Source: Maribellus luteus (GTDB lineage Bacteria > Bacteroidota > Bacteroidia > Bacteroidales > Prolixibacteraceae). From it: a DNA stretch of 64,000 nucleotides. This document shows, one piece after another, positions 1 to 7,714 of the stretch; position 1 is the stretch's first letter, and each line of letters starts with the position of its first letter. The notes under the pieces were generated by a model, which was given only the letters and a program-made list of their open reading frames with translations, was not told where the DNA came from and ran no database searches. Location of the stretch: assembly GCF_003576475.1 (NCBI RefSeq), contig NZ_QWGR01000002.1, positions 124,001 through 188,000 on the forward strand, given 5' to 3'. The position numbers were made by a program, and so were the translations under genes.

Positions 1-1
1 A

Positions 2-490
2 ACACCGCTGTTGGTAAAGTGGCCGGGGAAAATTGCGCCCGGATCGGTATCGGACGAGATGGTGCAGAACCTCGACTTTGCACAAACATTTCTGGAGGCA
101 GCGGGAGTTCAAGCTCCGGATGACATGCAGGGCGAAAGCCTGGTTTCATTGATGGAAGGCAAAAACGACCAGTGGACCCGCGATGCAGTTTATTATCATT
201 ATTACGAATATCCGGGATTTCATATGGTGAAACGCCACTATGGGATGGTTACAAAAGAGTTTAAACTGGCCCATTTCTATTACGATGTGGATGAATGGGA
301 ACTTTACGACCGGCAGAAAGATTCGCTGGAATTAAACAACGTATACAACGATCCGGCCTATGTCGGTGTGGTAGAATCACTCAAGGAACAACTTATACAA
401 ATCCGGGAGAAATACAAGGATTCGGATGAGCTTGATCAGATGTTTATCGATCGCTACAAAGAAAAAGGGCTGATTAAGGAAAAGAAATAA
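2..490 (+). CDS. Sulfatase, C-terminal part (5' end outside window)
   Basis: The reading frame is open from the first bases and has no start codon in the window, so the gene begins upstream; about 162 residues are visible. The residues LVKWPGKIAPGSVSDEMVQN followed by a leucine-rich helix, an AAG turn and 'MQGESL' are the usual C-terminal part of secreted S1-type sulfatases, where the second half of the alkaline-phosphatase fold ends and a small C-terminal subdomain follows ('ELYDRQKDSLELNNVYNDP'). The formylglycine-forming CxPSR motif would be upstream and cannot be checked. It lies 55 bp before a GH95 fucosidase on the same strand, which suggests joint action on a sulfated, fucosylated glycan (inference). 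Substrate is unknown. Confidence 0.88.
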   Translation, partial: TPLLVKWPGKIAPGSVSDEMVQNLDFAQTFLEAAGVQAPDDMQGESLVSLMEGKNDQWTRDAVYYHYYEYPGFHMVKRHYGMVTKEFKLAHFYYDVDEWELYDRQKDSLELNNVYNDPAYVGVVESLKEQLIQIREKYKDSDELDQMFIDRYKEKGLIKEKK

Positions 491-545
491 ATCCCAAAAT
501 ATTTTATTTGTAAGTTTGGTAGCTGCAAATACTAAGCTTACAACA

Positions 546-2936
546 ATGAAACCCGGAATCTGCCTTTTTACAATTCTGATGCTTGCATCGTTCTTTTCAT
601 GTTCTGTTTATACCGAACCCGAAAAAGCTTTGGACCCTTCATTGGTTCTTTGGTACGATCAACCCGCCGAAAGCTGGACCGAAGCGCTACCCATTGGAAA
701 CGGACGGTTGGGGGCCATGATCTACGGCAAAACCGGAAATGAGGTCATTCAGTTTAACGAAGAAACCTTGTGGACAGGGCAGCCGCACGATTATGCACAC
801 AAAGGTGCTTACAAGGTATTGGATAAATTACGCGAGCTACTTTGGGAAGGGAAGCAGAACGAAGCACACCGACTCGGTAACGAAGCTTTTATGTCGGAGC
901 CGTTGGGGCAACTTTCTTACCAGCCATTTGGCGATATTCTACTCAATTTTCCGGGACACGAAAATGCAAGCAATTTCAAAAGAAAGCTGGATTTAGAAGA
1001 TGCTGTTTCTGTCGTAAGCTACGATGTGGATGAAGTAAACTACAAACGTGAGATTTTTGCTTCGGAGCCGGAACAAGCGCTTGTTGTGAGATTGTCGGCA
1101 AGCAAAAGAGGGAAGCTCAATTTTTCGGCCGGTCTTGCCTGTCCGCACGATGATTATACGGTTTTAGTAAGGGGCGACCAGGTAATTCTGAAAGGCAGGG
1201 TAAATAATTATCCGGCAGAAAAAGTAAGAACAGGCGCTCCTTATCCTGAAAGTAAACTTACTTTCGAAGCCCGCCTGAAAATCGTGAACGAAGGAGGCGG
1301 TCTGATCGAAGAAGACGGAAAAATCAGGGTGACCAATGCCAATGCCGTAACGCTCTACCTGGTGGGAGCAACCAGCTTTGTCAATTATCAGGATATCAGC
1401 GGCGATCCAACCAAACGTTGCGAAAATTATTTGGCCAACCTGGAGGGTAAATCGTATGAGCAGATCAGGCAAAATCATATTACCGATTATCAAAAGTACT
1501 TTAAGCGGGTTAACATTGACCTTGGAAAGTCGGAGGCGTCCAACCGCCCTACCAGCGAACGTTTGTCAACCTTTAAACAGGATGAAGACCCAAGCCTGGT
1601 GGCCTTGTTGTATCAGTTTGGCCGTTATTTGCTGATTTCGTCTTCGCGGCCGGGAACACAACCCGCCAATTTGCAGGGCATTTGGAACGACCGGCTGGCT
1701 CCGCCGTGGGATAGCAAGTACACTATCAACATTAATACGGAAATGAATTACTGGCCGGCTGAGATGACCAATCTTTCGGAGTTGACAGATCCTTTGATCA
1801 GCATGGTGCAGGATTTGTCTGTAACCGGGCAAAATGTGGCCAAAGAGCATTACAGCGAAGAAGGCTGGGTAACACATCACAACACCGATATCTGGCGGGG
1901 CGCAGCGCCCATCAACAATGCAGATCACGGCATCTGGCCAACGGGAGGAGCGTGGCTGAGTCAGCATTTATGGTGGCATTACCAGTTTAATGGAGATAAA
2001 GAATACTTAAAGAAGTCGGTTTATCCGGTTCTGAAAGAGGCGTCGCGGTTTTTTGCCGGCTACCTGGTTCCCGATCCAAAACACCCGGAGTGGCTGGTGA
2101 GCGGTCCGAGTAACAGCCCCGAAAACGGCGGACTGGTTATGGGGCCAACGATGGACCACCAGATTATCCGTGAGCTTTTTGCCAATACAATGGAAGCTGC
2201 ACAAATTTTAGGTGTGGACGATGATTTGGTAGCAGAATTAAACGCGAAAAGAGAAAAAATTGCGCCCAACCAGATCGGGCAGTACGGACAGTTGCAGGAG
2301 TGGCTGGAAGATAAGGACGATCCGAACAACCAGCACCGGCATGTTTCGCATTTGTGGGGCCTGCATCCCGGCAATGAAATTCATCCTTTAACAACACCCG
2401 AACTGGCAGAGGCTTGCAAAACAACGCTGGCCCAACGGGGTGACGGAGGAACCGGGTGGTCGCGAGCCTGGAAAATCAACTTTTGGGCGCGTTTGCTCGA
2501 TGGCAATCATTCATTTCTGTTGCTCAAAAACCTGATGGTGCCTTCTGTGAATCCCGAAACCGGAAAAGACCAGGGCGGTTTGTATGCCAATCTTTTTGAT
2601 GCACACCCGCCTTTCCAGATCGATGGAAATTTTGGCGCTACTTCCGGAATTACGGAGATGCTTCATCAGTCGCATTTGCGGGATTCGAAAGGGATTTATT
2701 TTCAGGACATTCTTCCGGCCTTGCCTTCGGCCATCTCCAGCGGGAAAATTAGCGGGATAAAAGGTCGCGGCGGTTTTGAATTGTCCATCGTTTGGGAAAA
2801 CAATGAGCTGGTATCGGTGGAAGTAAAGTCGCTGCTTGGTAATCCGCTAAATGTGCGGTACAAAGGTGTTACCATCACAACCCTGACAGAAAAAGGAGAA
2901 ATCTATACTTTTGCGAGGGACGTGTTCAACGGTTAA
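546..2936 (+). CDS. GH95 alpha-L-fucosidase, lipoprotein
   Basis: A 796-residue glycoside hydrolase family 95 enzyme, expected to release alpha-L-fucose by an inverting mechanism. I start it at ATG 546 rather than the in-frame TTG at 516, because ATG 546 opens directly into a signal peptide ending in a cysteine (LASFFSC), typical of a Bacteroidota lipoprotein. The family N-terminal signature 'WTEALPIGNGRLGAMIYG' follows. The (alpha/alpha)6 catalytic region shows NINTEMNYWPAEM near residue 395 (family paired asparagines), WLVSGPSNSPENG near 515 (general acid region) and FDAHPPFQIDGNFG near 690 (aspartate region). Length is normal for GH95. The 55-bp gap to the upstream sulfatase fits one transcription unit. 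It ends just before a hairpin-rich repeat. Confidence 0.93.
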   Translation: MKPGICLFTILMLASFFSCSVYTEPEKALDPSLVLWYDQPAESWTEALPIGNGRLGAMIYGKTGNEVIQFNEETLWTGQPHDYAHKGAYKVLDKLRELLWEGKQNEAHRLGNEAFMSEPLGQLSYQPFGDILLNFPGHENASNFKRKLDLEDAVSVVSYDVDEVNYKREIFASEPEQALVVRLSASKRGKLNFSAGLACPHDDYTVLVRGDQVILKGRVNNYPAEKVRTGAPYPESKLTFEARLKIVNEGGGLIEEDGKIRVTNANAVTLYLVGATSFVNYQDISGDPTKRCENYLANLEGKSYEQIRQNHITDYQKYFKRVNIDLGKSEASNRPTSERLSTFKQDEDPSLVALLYQFGRYLLISSSRPGTQPANLQGIWNDRLAPPWDSKYTININTEMNYWPAEMTNLSELTDPLISMVQDLSVTGQNVAKEHYSEEGWVTHHNTDIWRGAAPINNADHGIWPTGGAWLSQHLWWHYQFNGDKEYLKKSVYPVLKEASRFFAGYLVPDPKHPEWLVSGPSNSPENGGLVMGPTMDHQIIRELFANTMEAAQILGVDDDLVAELNAKREKIAPNQIGQYGQLQEWLEDKDDPNNQHRHVSHLWGLHPGNEIHPLTTPELAEACKTTLAQRGDGGTGWSRAWKINFWARLLDGNHSFLLLKNLMVPSVNPETGKDQGGLYANLFDAHPPFQIDGNFGATSGITEMLHQSHLRDSKGIYFQDILPALPSAISSGKISGIKGRGGFELSIVWENNELVSVEVKSLLGNPLNVRYKGVTITTLTEKGEIYTFARDVFNG

Positions 2937-2948
2937 TCAAAAGAATTC

Positions 2949-3024
2949 CCCGAGCTTTGCCTCGGGTTTCGCTTTTTCTCCCCTGAAAAGAGGGGAGATG
3001 TTCCGGAGATCCGGAGCAGAGGGG
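2949..3024. repeat. Palindrome-rich intergenic element (dispersed-repeat type, may terminate)
   Basis: Two hairpins lie in tandem: CCCGAG/CTCGGG at 2949-2966, followed by a five-T run, and CTCCCCT/AGGGGAG at 2978-2997, followed by the near-palindrome TTCCGGAGATCCGGAG. The first hairpin plus its T-run could terminate the fucosidase transcript. The CCCCTCTGCTCC...AGGGGAG wording resembles short repeats I recall from intergenic regions of many Bacteroidota; copy number in this genome cannot be tested from one window. Confidence 0.55.
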
Positions 3025-3052
3025 TAAAAGTTAAAACAGAAAACAAAGTAAA

Positions 3053-4156
3053 ATGAGAATTGGAGGAAGGCATTATCATACAATCTGGATAAAGGAAAAC
3101 GATGCTGCAATCGTTCAGGTGATCGATCAGCGAAAGTTGCCCTTTGCGTTTGAGGTGATGAATATAAGAACGGTGGAAGAGACTTTTTTTGCCATTCGCG
3201 AGATGGTGGTGCGGGGGGCACCTCTTATCGGAGTGACCGCTGCTTACGGAATGTATTTGGCGCTGCTAGAATGTAATGAGAGAGATCCTGAACAACACTT
3301 GTTGGAAAAGGCCACCTACCTGAAATCTTCGCGCCCAACCGCCGTTAACCTGGCTTTTGCAGTAGATGAAATGGTGGATTTTATCCTGCAGCACAAAACA
3401 GAGGCAGACCTGGTGGAAAAAACACTGGAGAAAGCCCAGCAGCTAAAACAAGCTGAAATCGACTTTGGGGATAAAATTGGTGAAGCAGGACTTGAAATTA
3501 TTGAAAAGATATTTGCAGAAAAGCAGGGAACGGTCAATATTTTGACGCACTGCAATGCCGGATGGCTGGCCTGCATCGATTGGGGAACAGCTACTGCTCC
3601 CATCTACAAAGCGCACCTGAAAGGAATTCCTGTGCATGTTTGGGTGGATGAAACCCGGCCCCGAAACCAGGGAGCACGACTCACGGCATTTGAACTGGGG
3701 GAAGAAGACGTTCCGCACACCGTGATTCCCGACAACACCGGCGGGCATTTGATGCAACACGGAATGGTGGACATGGTAATTGTTGGGAGCGACCGAACCA
3801 CTGTTAGCGGCGACGTAGCCAATAAAATAGGTACTTATCTGAAAGCTTTGGCGGCGAACGATAATGGTGTTCCTTTTTATGCAGCACTTCCTTCATCAAC
3901 TTTTGACTGGGAAATGGAAGATGGAGTGAAAGAAATTCCTATTGAACAACGAGCCGCCGAAGAAGTGGCCGAAATAGAAGGCTGGAATGGACAAGCCGTG
4001 CAAAGTGTTCGTTTAATCCCTGAAAAAAGCCCAGTTGCCAATTATGGTTTTGATGTTACCCCGGCCCGGCTGGTAAGCGGTTTAATCACCGAACGTGGCG
4101 TGTGTGAAGCCAACAAACAAAGTATTTTAAATCTTTTTCCGAAATACAAAAAATGA
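3053..4156 (+). CDS. mtnA: S-methyl-5-thioribose-1-phosphate isomerase
   Basis: A 367-residue MtnA of the eIF2B-related family, converting 5-methylthioribose-1-phosphate to 5-methylthioribulose-1-phosphate in methionine salvage. Visible signatures are MVVRGAPLIGVTAAYG near residue 50, the catalytic cysteine in ILTHCNAGWLAC (C167), DETRPRNQGARLTAFEL near 200 and the catalytic aspartate in VGSDRT (D247), then GDVANKIGTYLKA. Both catalytic residues are intact. The start ATG follows an A-rich leader. The stop overlaps the start of mtnP in an ATGA arrangement, so the two are translationally coupled. The downstream genes mtnB/C/D are not in this window. Confidence 0.95.
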   Translation: MRIGGRHYHTIWIKENDAAIVQVIDQRKLPFAFEVMNIRTVEETFFAIREMVVRGAPLIGVTAAYGMYLALLECNERDPEQHLLEKATYLKSSRPTAVNLAFAVDEMVDFILQHKTEADLVEKTLEKAQQLKQAEIDFGDKIGEAGLEIIEKIFAEKQGTVNILTHCNAGWLACIDWGTATAPIYKAHLKGIPVHVWVDETRPRNQGARLTAFELGEEDVPHTVIPDNTGGHLMQHGMVDMVIVGSDRTTVSGDVANKIGTYLKALAANDNGVPFYAALPSSTFDWEMEDGVKEIPIEQRAAEEVAEIEGWNGQAVQSVRLIPEKSPVANYGFDVTPARLVSGLITERGVCEANKQSILNLFPKYKK

Positions 4157-4902
4157 CAAAAATTGCAATAATCGGAGGCTCCGGCCTGGAAGATCCGGCG
4201 ATTCTTCAGAACCCAACAGAAGTAGCAGTTGATACACCGTACGGAAAACCTTCGTCGGCGTTTAAGTGTGGAAAAATCGGTGGTACCGAAGTGGCGATCC
4301 TATCCCGTCACGGGCGCGATCACTCCATTCCTCCAACGCAGGTGAACAACCGGGCGAATATATGGGCGATCAGGGAACTGGGATGTACACACATCATCGT
4401 TACCACGGCCTGCGGTAGTTTGCGCGAAGAAATTGGCAGGGGAGACCTGGTGATCCTCGATCAGTTTATCGATTTTACGCGACACCGCGGAATTACTTTT
4501 CACGAGAGCTTTGAAAACGGGGCTTTAAACCATACGCCCATGGCCGATCCTTTTGATGGTTCGTTGCGCAACAGACTGATCGAAAAAGCAGCGGAGCTAA
4601 AGTTGCCGTTTCATCCGCAGGGAACCGTGATAACGATCGAAGGCCCTCGGTTTTCCACACGCGCCGAATCAAAGATGTTTCGTATCTGGGGGGCCGATGT
4701 CATCAATATGTCGGTAGCGCCCGAGTGTATCCTTGCCAACGAAATCGGAATTCCGTATGCAGCTATCGCGCTGAGTACCGACTACGACTGCTGGAAAACC
4801 GATGAGGCTCCCGTTACCTGGGAAGAGGTGTTAAAGGTTTTTAACAGGAATGTGGAAAACGTTCTCGGGCTACTGGTAAAAACAATCGCTTCTTTTTCCT
4901 AA
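4153..4902 (+). CDS. mtnP: S-methyl-5'-thioadenosine phosphorylase
   Basis: A 249-residue purine/MTA phosphorylase. It splits 5'-methylthioadenosine with phosphate into adenine and methylthioribose-1-phosphate, the substrate of MtnA encoded immediately upstream. Signatures: IIGGSGLEDP at the N-terminus (phosphate loop), SRHGRDHSIPPTQVNNRANI near residue 55, TIEGPRFSTRAES near 165, NMSVAPECILANE near 193 and ALSTDYDCW near 212. The DYDCW motif is characteristic of the MTAP subgroup and supports MTA rather than inosine as substrate. It overlaps mtnA by 4 bp. Confidence 0.95.
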   Translation: MTKIAIIGGSGLEDPAILQNPTEVAVDTPYGKPSSAFKCGKIGGTEVAILSRHGRDHSIPPTQVNNRANIWAIRELGCTHIIVTTACGSLREEIGRGDLVILDQFIDFTRHRGITFHESFENGALNHTPMADPFDGSLRNRLIEKAAELKLPFHPQGTVITIEGPRFSTRAESKMFRIWGADVINMSVAPECILANEIGIPYAAIALSTDYDCWKTDEAPVTWEEVLKVFNRNVENVLGLLVKTIASFS

Positions 4903-4935
4903 AGCAAAAATTCGTATAAAAAACAGGTTTTAAAT

Positions 4936-4999
4936 GATATGTTTTGGCATGGCATTTGTAAAATATCAAACAAATGCTTCAAAGCCATGAAAGCATATC
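4936..4999 (+). ncRNA. Imperfect long hairpin downstream of mtnP (possible 3'UTR structure or sRNA)
   Basis: The sequence can fold with outer arms GATATG (4936-4941) and CATATC (4994-4999), inner arms CATTTG (4953-4958) and CAAATG (4971-4976), and further partial pairing of TGGC with GCCA between them. A terminator follows 70 nt later (5070-5100). This could be the 3'UTR of the mtnAP transcript or a separate short RNA. No clear promoter was found, so the RNA gene call is tentative. Confidence 0.25.
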
Positions 5000-5069
5000 G
5001 TTCATAACCGTTCAGTTAGTACTATTATAAATTTAAGCCAACCTGCTTCGTTTGGCTGTCAATTTTCCG

Positions 5070-5100
5070 GCGGCGTCCGTTTTAAGATGCCGCTTTTTTT
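5070..5100 (+). terminator. Rho-independent terminator
   Basis: Stem GCGGCGTC (5070-5077) pairs with GATGCCGC (5086-5093) with one G-U pair, followed by seven T. It lies 168 bp past the mtnP stop. Confidence 0.75.
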
Positions 5101-5216
5101 GTGTCCAAAAGTAAATAAGCACGCCCAACAGACATGATTTACGGGTAAGGACACAATTATTATTCATTCTCACATTGATTTGACTTATACCTTCATTTCG
5201 CAAGTACTTTTATTTC

Positions 5217-5302
5217 ACGCTGATTGCGCCGATTACCGCAAATTTTATTTCACCCAAATGGGTAAAATTATTTTCAGCGTAAATCTGCGTTATCTGCGTG
5301 CT
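5217..5302. repeat. Imperfect palindromic dispersed-type repeat
   Basis: The left arm (CGCCGATTACCGCAAATTT) and the right arm (AAATCTGCGTTATCTGCG) are imperfect reverse complements around a core ACCCAAATGGGT. The phrase CTGATTGCGCCGATTACCGC...AATCTGCGTTATCTGCG matches a short repeat I know from many Bacteroidota intergenic regions, where it is often mis-annotated as a small protein. A 60-codon open frame (5180-5362) crosses it and is not a real gene. Of the 535 bp between mtnP and the dodecin gene, this element, the hairpin and the two terminators are all I can identify. Confidence 0.6.
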
Positions 5303-5398
5303 GTTGGATTCAGCTTGCGGAATGAAGGTAGTAATCAAAAGCAAAATGCAGGGCTTTTCTGATCACGCTCAAAGAACGTGGGTTTCTAAATTGAACTA

Positions 5399-5433
5399 AA
5401 AAGCGCTCAGCAGAAATGGCTGCCAGCGCTTTT
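5399..5433 (-). terminator. Terminator of the dodecin gene
   Basis: AAAAGCGCT (5399-5407) and AGCGCTTTT (5425-5433) form a 9-bp stem just past the minus-strand stop at 5438; read on the minus strand it ends in a T-run. Confidence 0.75.
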
Positions 5434-5437
5434 GGGT

Positions 5438-5647
5438 TTAGCCTTCGTATTTAAACGAAACTTTCATTTTTACCCTGTAAAACTCGATCACACCGTCTTT
5501 CAGGTGCATGTCCATTTCACACACTTCGGCAACCCGCAGGTCGCGCAACGATTTTGATGCAAGGCTGATGGCATTTTGAGCAGCTTTTTCCCACGATTCA
5601 GGACTGCTTCCTACCAGTTCAATGACTTTGTAAACGCTGTCTGGCAT
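5438..5647 (-). CDS. Dodecin family protein, without the flavin-stacking Trp
   Basis: A 69-residue dodecin, a small protein that assembles into a hollow dodecamer and in characterised members stores flavin. The family pattern is clear: VYKVIELVGSSPESWEKAAQ, then a helix ASKSLRDL, then strands ending VKMKVSFKYEG. In the halophile and mycobacterial proteins the residue before 'AEV' is the tryptophan that stacks on the flavin; here that position is valine (DLRVAEV). I believe this LRVAEV version is a widespread bacterial subgroup, so the flavin role should not be assumed. It stands alone with its own terminator. Confidence 0.9.
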   Translation of the reverse strand: MPDSVYKVIELVGSSPESWEKAAQNAISLASKSLRDLRVAEVCEMDMHLKDGVIEFYRVKMKVSFKYEG

Positions 5648-5791
5648 AGCTTCTCATTTTTTGGTTAATAATCAAGTAATTGAAAGTGCGTTCTTTTACG
5701 AGGATTTTGCAGAATTGTTTGGATGAAGGAGGCAGTTCCGGCAATATGTTTTTGAGTAACTAAATGTCAGGTCAATCCTGAAATTAGTGAG

Positions 5792-5825
5792 TTTGAACGG
5801 CCATTCTTATTGAATCACGTTCAAA
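5792..5825. terminator. Inverted repeat downstream of the DoxX gene
   Basis: TTTGAACG (5792-5799) pairs with CGTTCAAA (5818-5825), with a second short pairing ATTC/GAAT inside the loop. It sits 23 bp past the minus-strand DoxX stop. No T-run follows, so termination is only a possibility. Confidence 0.35.
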
Positions 5826-5847
5826 ATCTCTTCACCGCCGGAGAGGT

Positions 5848-6216
5848 TTACAAATAAAGGTAAAAGCGCGCAGTGGCTACAAAAGCGGTTGCCACCAACA
5901 GCAAAATGTTGGTTTGGAATTCGCCACGGTCTCCTCTTTTGAAATTGATAATGGCCGCCAAAAGCATGATGATGGCCAGGCCCAGGGCCGAAATGGGGAT
6001 TACTAAATTGCTGATGGGATACAAGCCCGGAAAAAACAGTCCAAAGCCCCCGAGCGATTCCAGCGACCCGATTATCCTTACTTTTTTGGCCGGCATTTCG
6101 GCAGTCCAGTCCATTGCCTTTTTTAGCTTTTCCATCGGAACGACGGCTTTTACAAGGCCCAGTGTAAGAAAAACAGCTGCCAGTATTACTTGAAGAATCC
6201 AGAGAAATACATCCAT
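5848..6216 (-). CDS. DoxX family membrane protein
   Basis: A 122-residue inner-membrane protein with about four hydrophobic helices: residues 3-24, 45-67, 70-92 and 102-122. The pattern LQVILAAVFLTLGLVKAVVP near the N-terminus and GSLESLGGFGLFFPGL in the second helix are typical of DoxX-like proteins. The family includes quinone-linked oxidoreductase subunits and many uncharacterised small membrane proteins; nothing here shows a substrate. It is monocistronic, between a dodecin and an HU/SPOR protein, both on the same strand but with gaps of about 200 bp. Confidence 0.8.
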   Translation of the reverse strand: MDVFLWILQVILAAVFLTLGLVKAVVPMEKLKKAMDWTAEMPAKKVRIIGSLESLGGFGLFFPGLYPISNLVIPISALGLAIIMLLAAIINFKRGDRGEFQTNILLLVATAFVATARFYLYL

Positions 6217-6410
6217 TTCAGGCTTTTTTAAGTGATAACACTTGATTCGAATGGTTGTTCATCCCGATTTAACGCACACTTGCGTCTATCGGGCTAATAC
6301 CTAAACGTATAAGTGCCCTGAAATATTGGAAGAGGCATCTTAAAAAAGCAAGTTACCGGTAAAAAAGTGCTCAATCGCACCTGGCGAAGGTATTTTTAGG
6401 TAGGGAAAAG

Positions 6411-7556
6411 CTATTTTTCCAATACCCACACTCCTGACCCCGGATTGGCTTCCGAGTACTCGTCTTTGGCTTTCAATGCTTCGCTTTCGGTTTTGTAACG
6501 GGCAATACCAACAATAAAGAAATTACCATATTTCCCCAGATGAAAGGGTTCGTAACCCTGTTCTTTTAGCTGTTGTAAATAGGTGTCGGCATTTTCCTGT
6601 GCCTTGAAGCTTCCCCCAATCAGGAAGAATCCGGTTGAGTCGCTCAGTTTCTCTTTTTCCGGCTCAGGAACTTGAATTGTAAGACTGTCGGCTGCTACTG
6701 TAACCATACTGTCGGACTGAATGGAATCGGTGGTAAGCACCGGAGTTTCTTCTTCTATCTTTGTTTCAACCGGCGGAGTTGTTTGAGTTGGCTCTGCAGG
6801 TTGTTTGTCCTTCATAAAAAGAAAAACAGCTACCCCGATTAAGGGGACGAGAACCAACAACAGCCACCACCAGCCGCCTTTGCGTTTTTTCTCTTCGTTG
6901 GGTTCCGGAGTTACAACAGGCGCAGGCTCCGGAATTTTTTCTTCTTCCTTCTCCTCAACTTCCTCTTGCTCTTCGGCAACTACCTGCGGAGCTTCTTCGG
7001 ATGTTTCTTCTTCCAGCGATTCTGTTTCTACAGTATCCGCCGGTTCATCCTCCAGAATTTCCGTATCGGCAGCTTCTGAAGTTTCTTCAACCGTTTCGGG
7101 TTCGGCCGGTGTTTCTTCTGCTTCCGAAGCTTCCGGAATTTCCGGTTCTTCAAGCGAAGTGGTTTCCAGACCAAATGAATCGAGCGAAAGCGGCTGATCA
7201 TCCTCCGAAAGGAAACCAAGCTCTCCTTTTTCGTTCCGGTAGAAAGTTCCGATACCGTCCAGGCTTACTTTTTCCCCTTTATCAAGTTTATACAACCAGT
7301 TGTCGCGTTCTTTTTCAATTTTCTGGAGGGCTTCAAAATGAGAGTCACGCGTGTTGTCGGCCACGTAGCCTACCAAAAGGCCATCGTTGTTCCGGATCTG
7401 CGGGTTAAAGGTCAGACGGGTGGAAGGTGGCTTGATCTCATCACTGTCTTCACTGATCTCAGCGGGTTGATACTCCTGAATAAACGCGCCAAATCCCGGG
7501 ATGATCACCATCTCGTGGTCCGGCAAAAGTTGTTGTATAAACTTGTGTAACTTCAC
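6411..7556 (-). CDS. HU-like (CCDC81-type) plus SPOR domain membrane protein
   Basis: A 381-residue protein with an unusual domain order. Residues 1-60 (LHKFIQQLLPDHEMVIIPGFGAF) and 61-130 (RDNWLYKLDKGEKVSLDGIGTF) resemble the two bacterial CCDC81-type HU modules found in Bacteroidota. Residues 135-225 are a Glu/Pro/Thr-rich acidic linker. A membrane helix follows (about 229-249, WWWLLLVLVPLIGVAVFLFM), then a second linker, then a C-terminal SPOR domain (about 305-381, GFFLIGGSFKAQENADTYLQ). SPOR domains bind denuded septal peptidoglycan, so a cell-envelope or division role with the HU part in the cytoplasm is the likely topology (inference). It is divergently transcribed from galE. Confidence 0.85.
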   Translation of the reverse strand: MKLHKFIQQLLPDHEMVIIPGFGAFIQEYQPAEISEDSDEIKPPSTRLTFNPQIRNNDGLLVGYVADNTRDSHFEALQKIEKERDNWLYKLDKGEKVSLDGIGTFYRNEKGELGFLSEDDQPLSLDSFGLETTSLEEPEIPEASEAEETPAEPETVEETSEAADTEILEDEPADTVETESLEEETSEEAPQVVAEEQEEVEEKEEEKIPEPAPVVTPEPNEEKKRKGGWWWLLLVLVPLIGVAVFLFMKDKQPAEPTQTTPPVETKIEEETPVLTTDSIQSDSMVTVAADSLTIQVPEPEKEKLSDSTGFFLIGGSFKAQENADTYLQQLKEQGYEPFHLGKYGNFFIVGIARYKTESEALKAKDEYSEANPGSGVWVLEK

Positions 7557-7685
7557 GGTTGATAATTTTTCAGGCGTAAAATTAATAAAATTCGCCGTTA
7601 CTGTCTTTTTCGCTTTTTCAGGTTAAATTTTCAGGAATGCGCTTATTACAATCTCTCTTTGTGATTGAGTAAAAGCATGTTTTTA

Positions 7686-7693
7686 TACTTTTG
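7686..7693 (+). promoter_or_regulatory. Promoter -7 element of galE (TACTTTTG)
   Basis: A perfect TAnnTTTG, 21 bp before the galE ATG. A TTTG at 7658-7661 may be the -33 element, although the spacer of 24 bp is long. Confidence 0.6.
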
Positions 7694-7714
7694 AAGCTCA
7701 AAACCAAAAACATT

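Noticed and set aside
1-2936. A complete polysaccharide utilisation locus at the left edge
   Set aside because: Only a sulfatase end and a fucosidase are visible; no SusC/SusD pair or regulator is present in the window.
3053-4156. MtnA being an eIF2B-like or ribose-1,5-bisphosphate isomerase
   Set aside because: The catalytic cysteine and aspartate contexts and the overlap with an MTA phosphorylase gene favour the methylthioribose-1-phosphate isomerase.
5180-5362. 60-codon frame between mtnP and the dodecin gene
   Set aside because: It runs through a palindromic dispersed-type repeat and is a known kind of false gene.
6805-7197. Serine-rich plus-strand frame opposite the SPOR protein
   Set aside because: The serine runs are the antisense reading of the Glu-rich linker of the SPOR protein.
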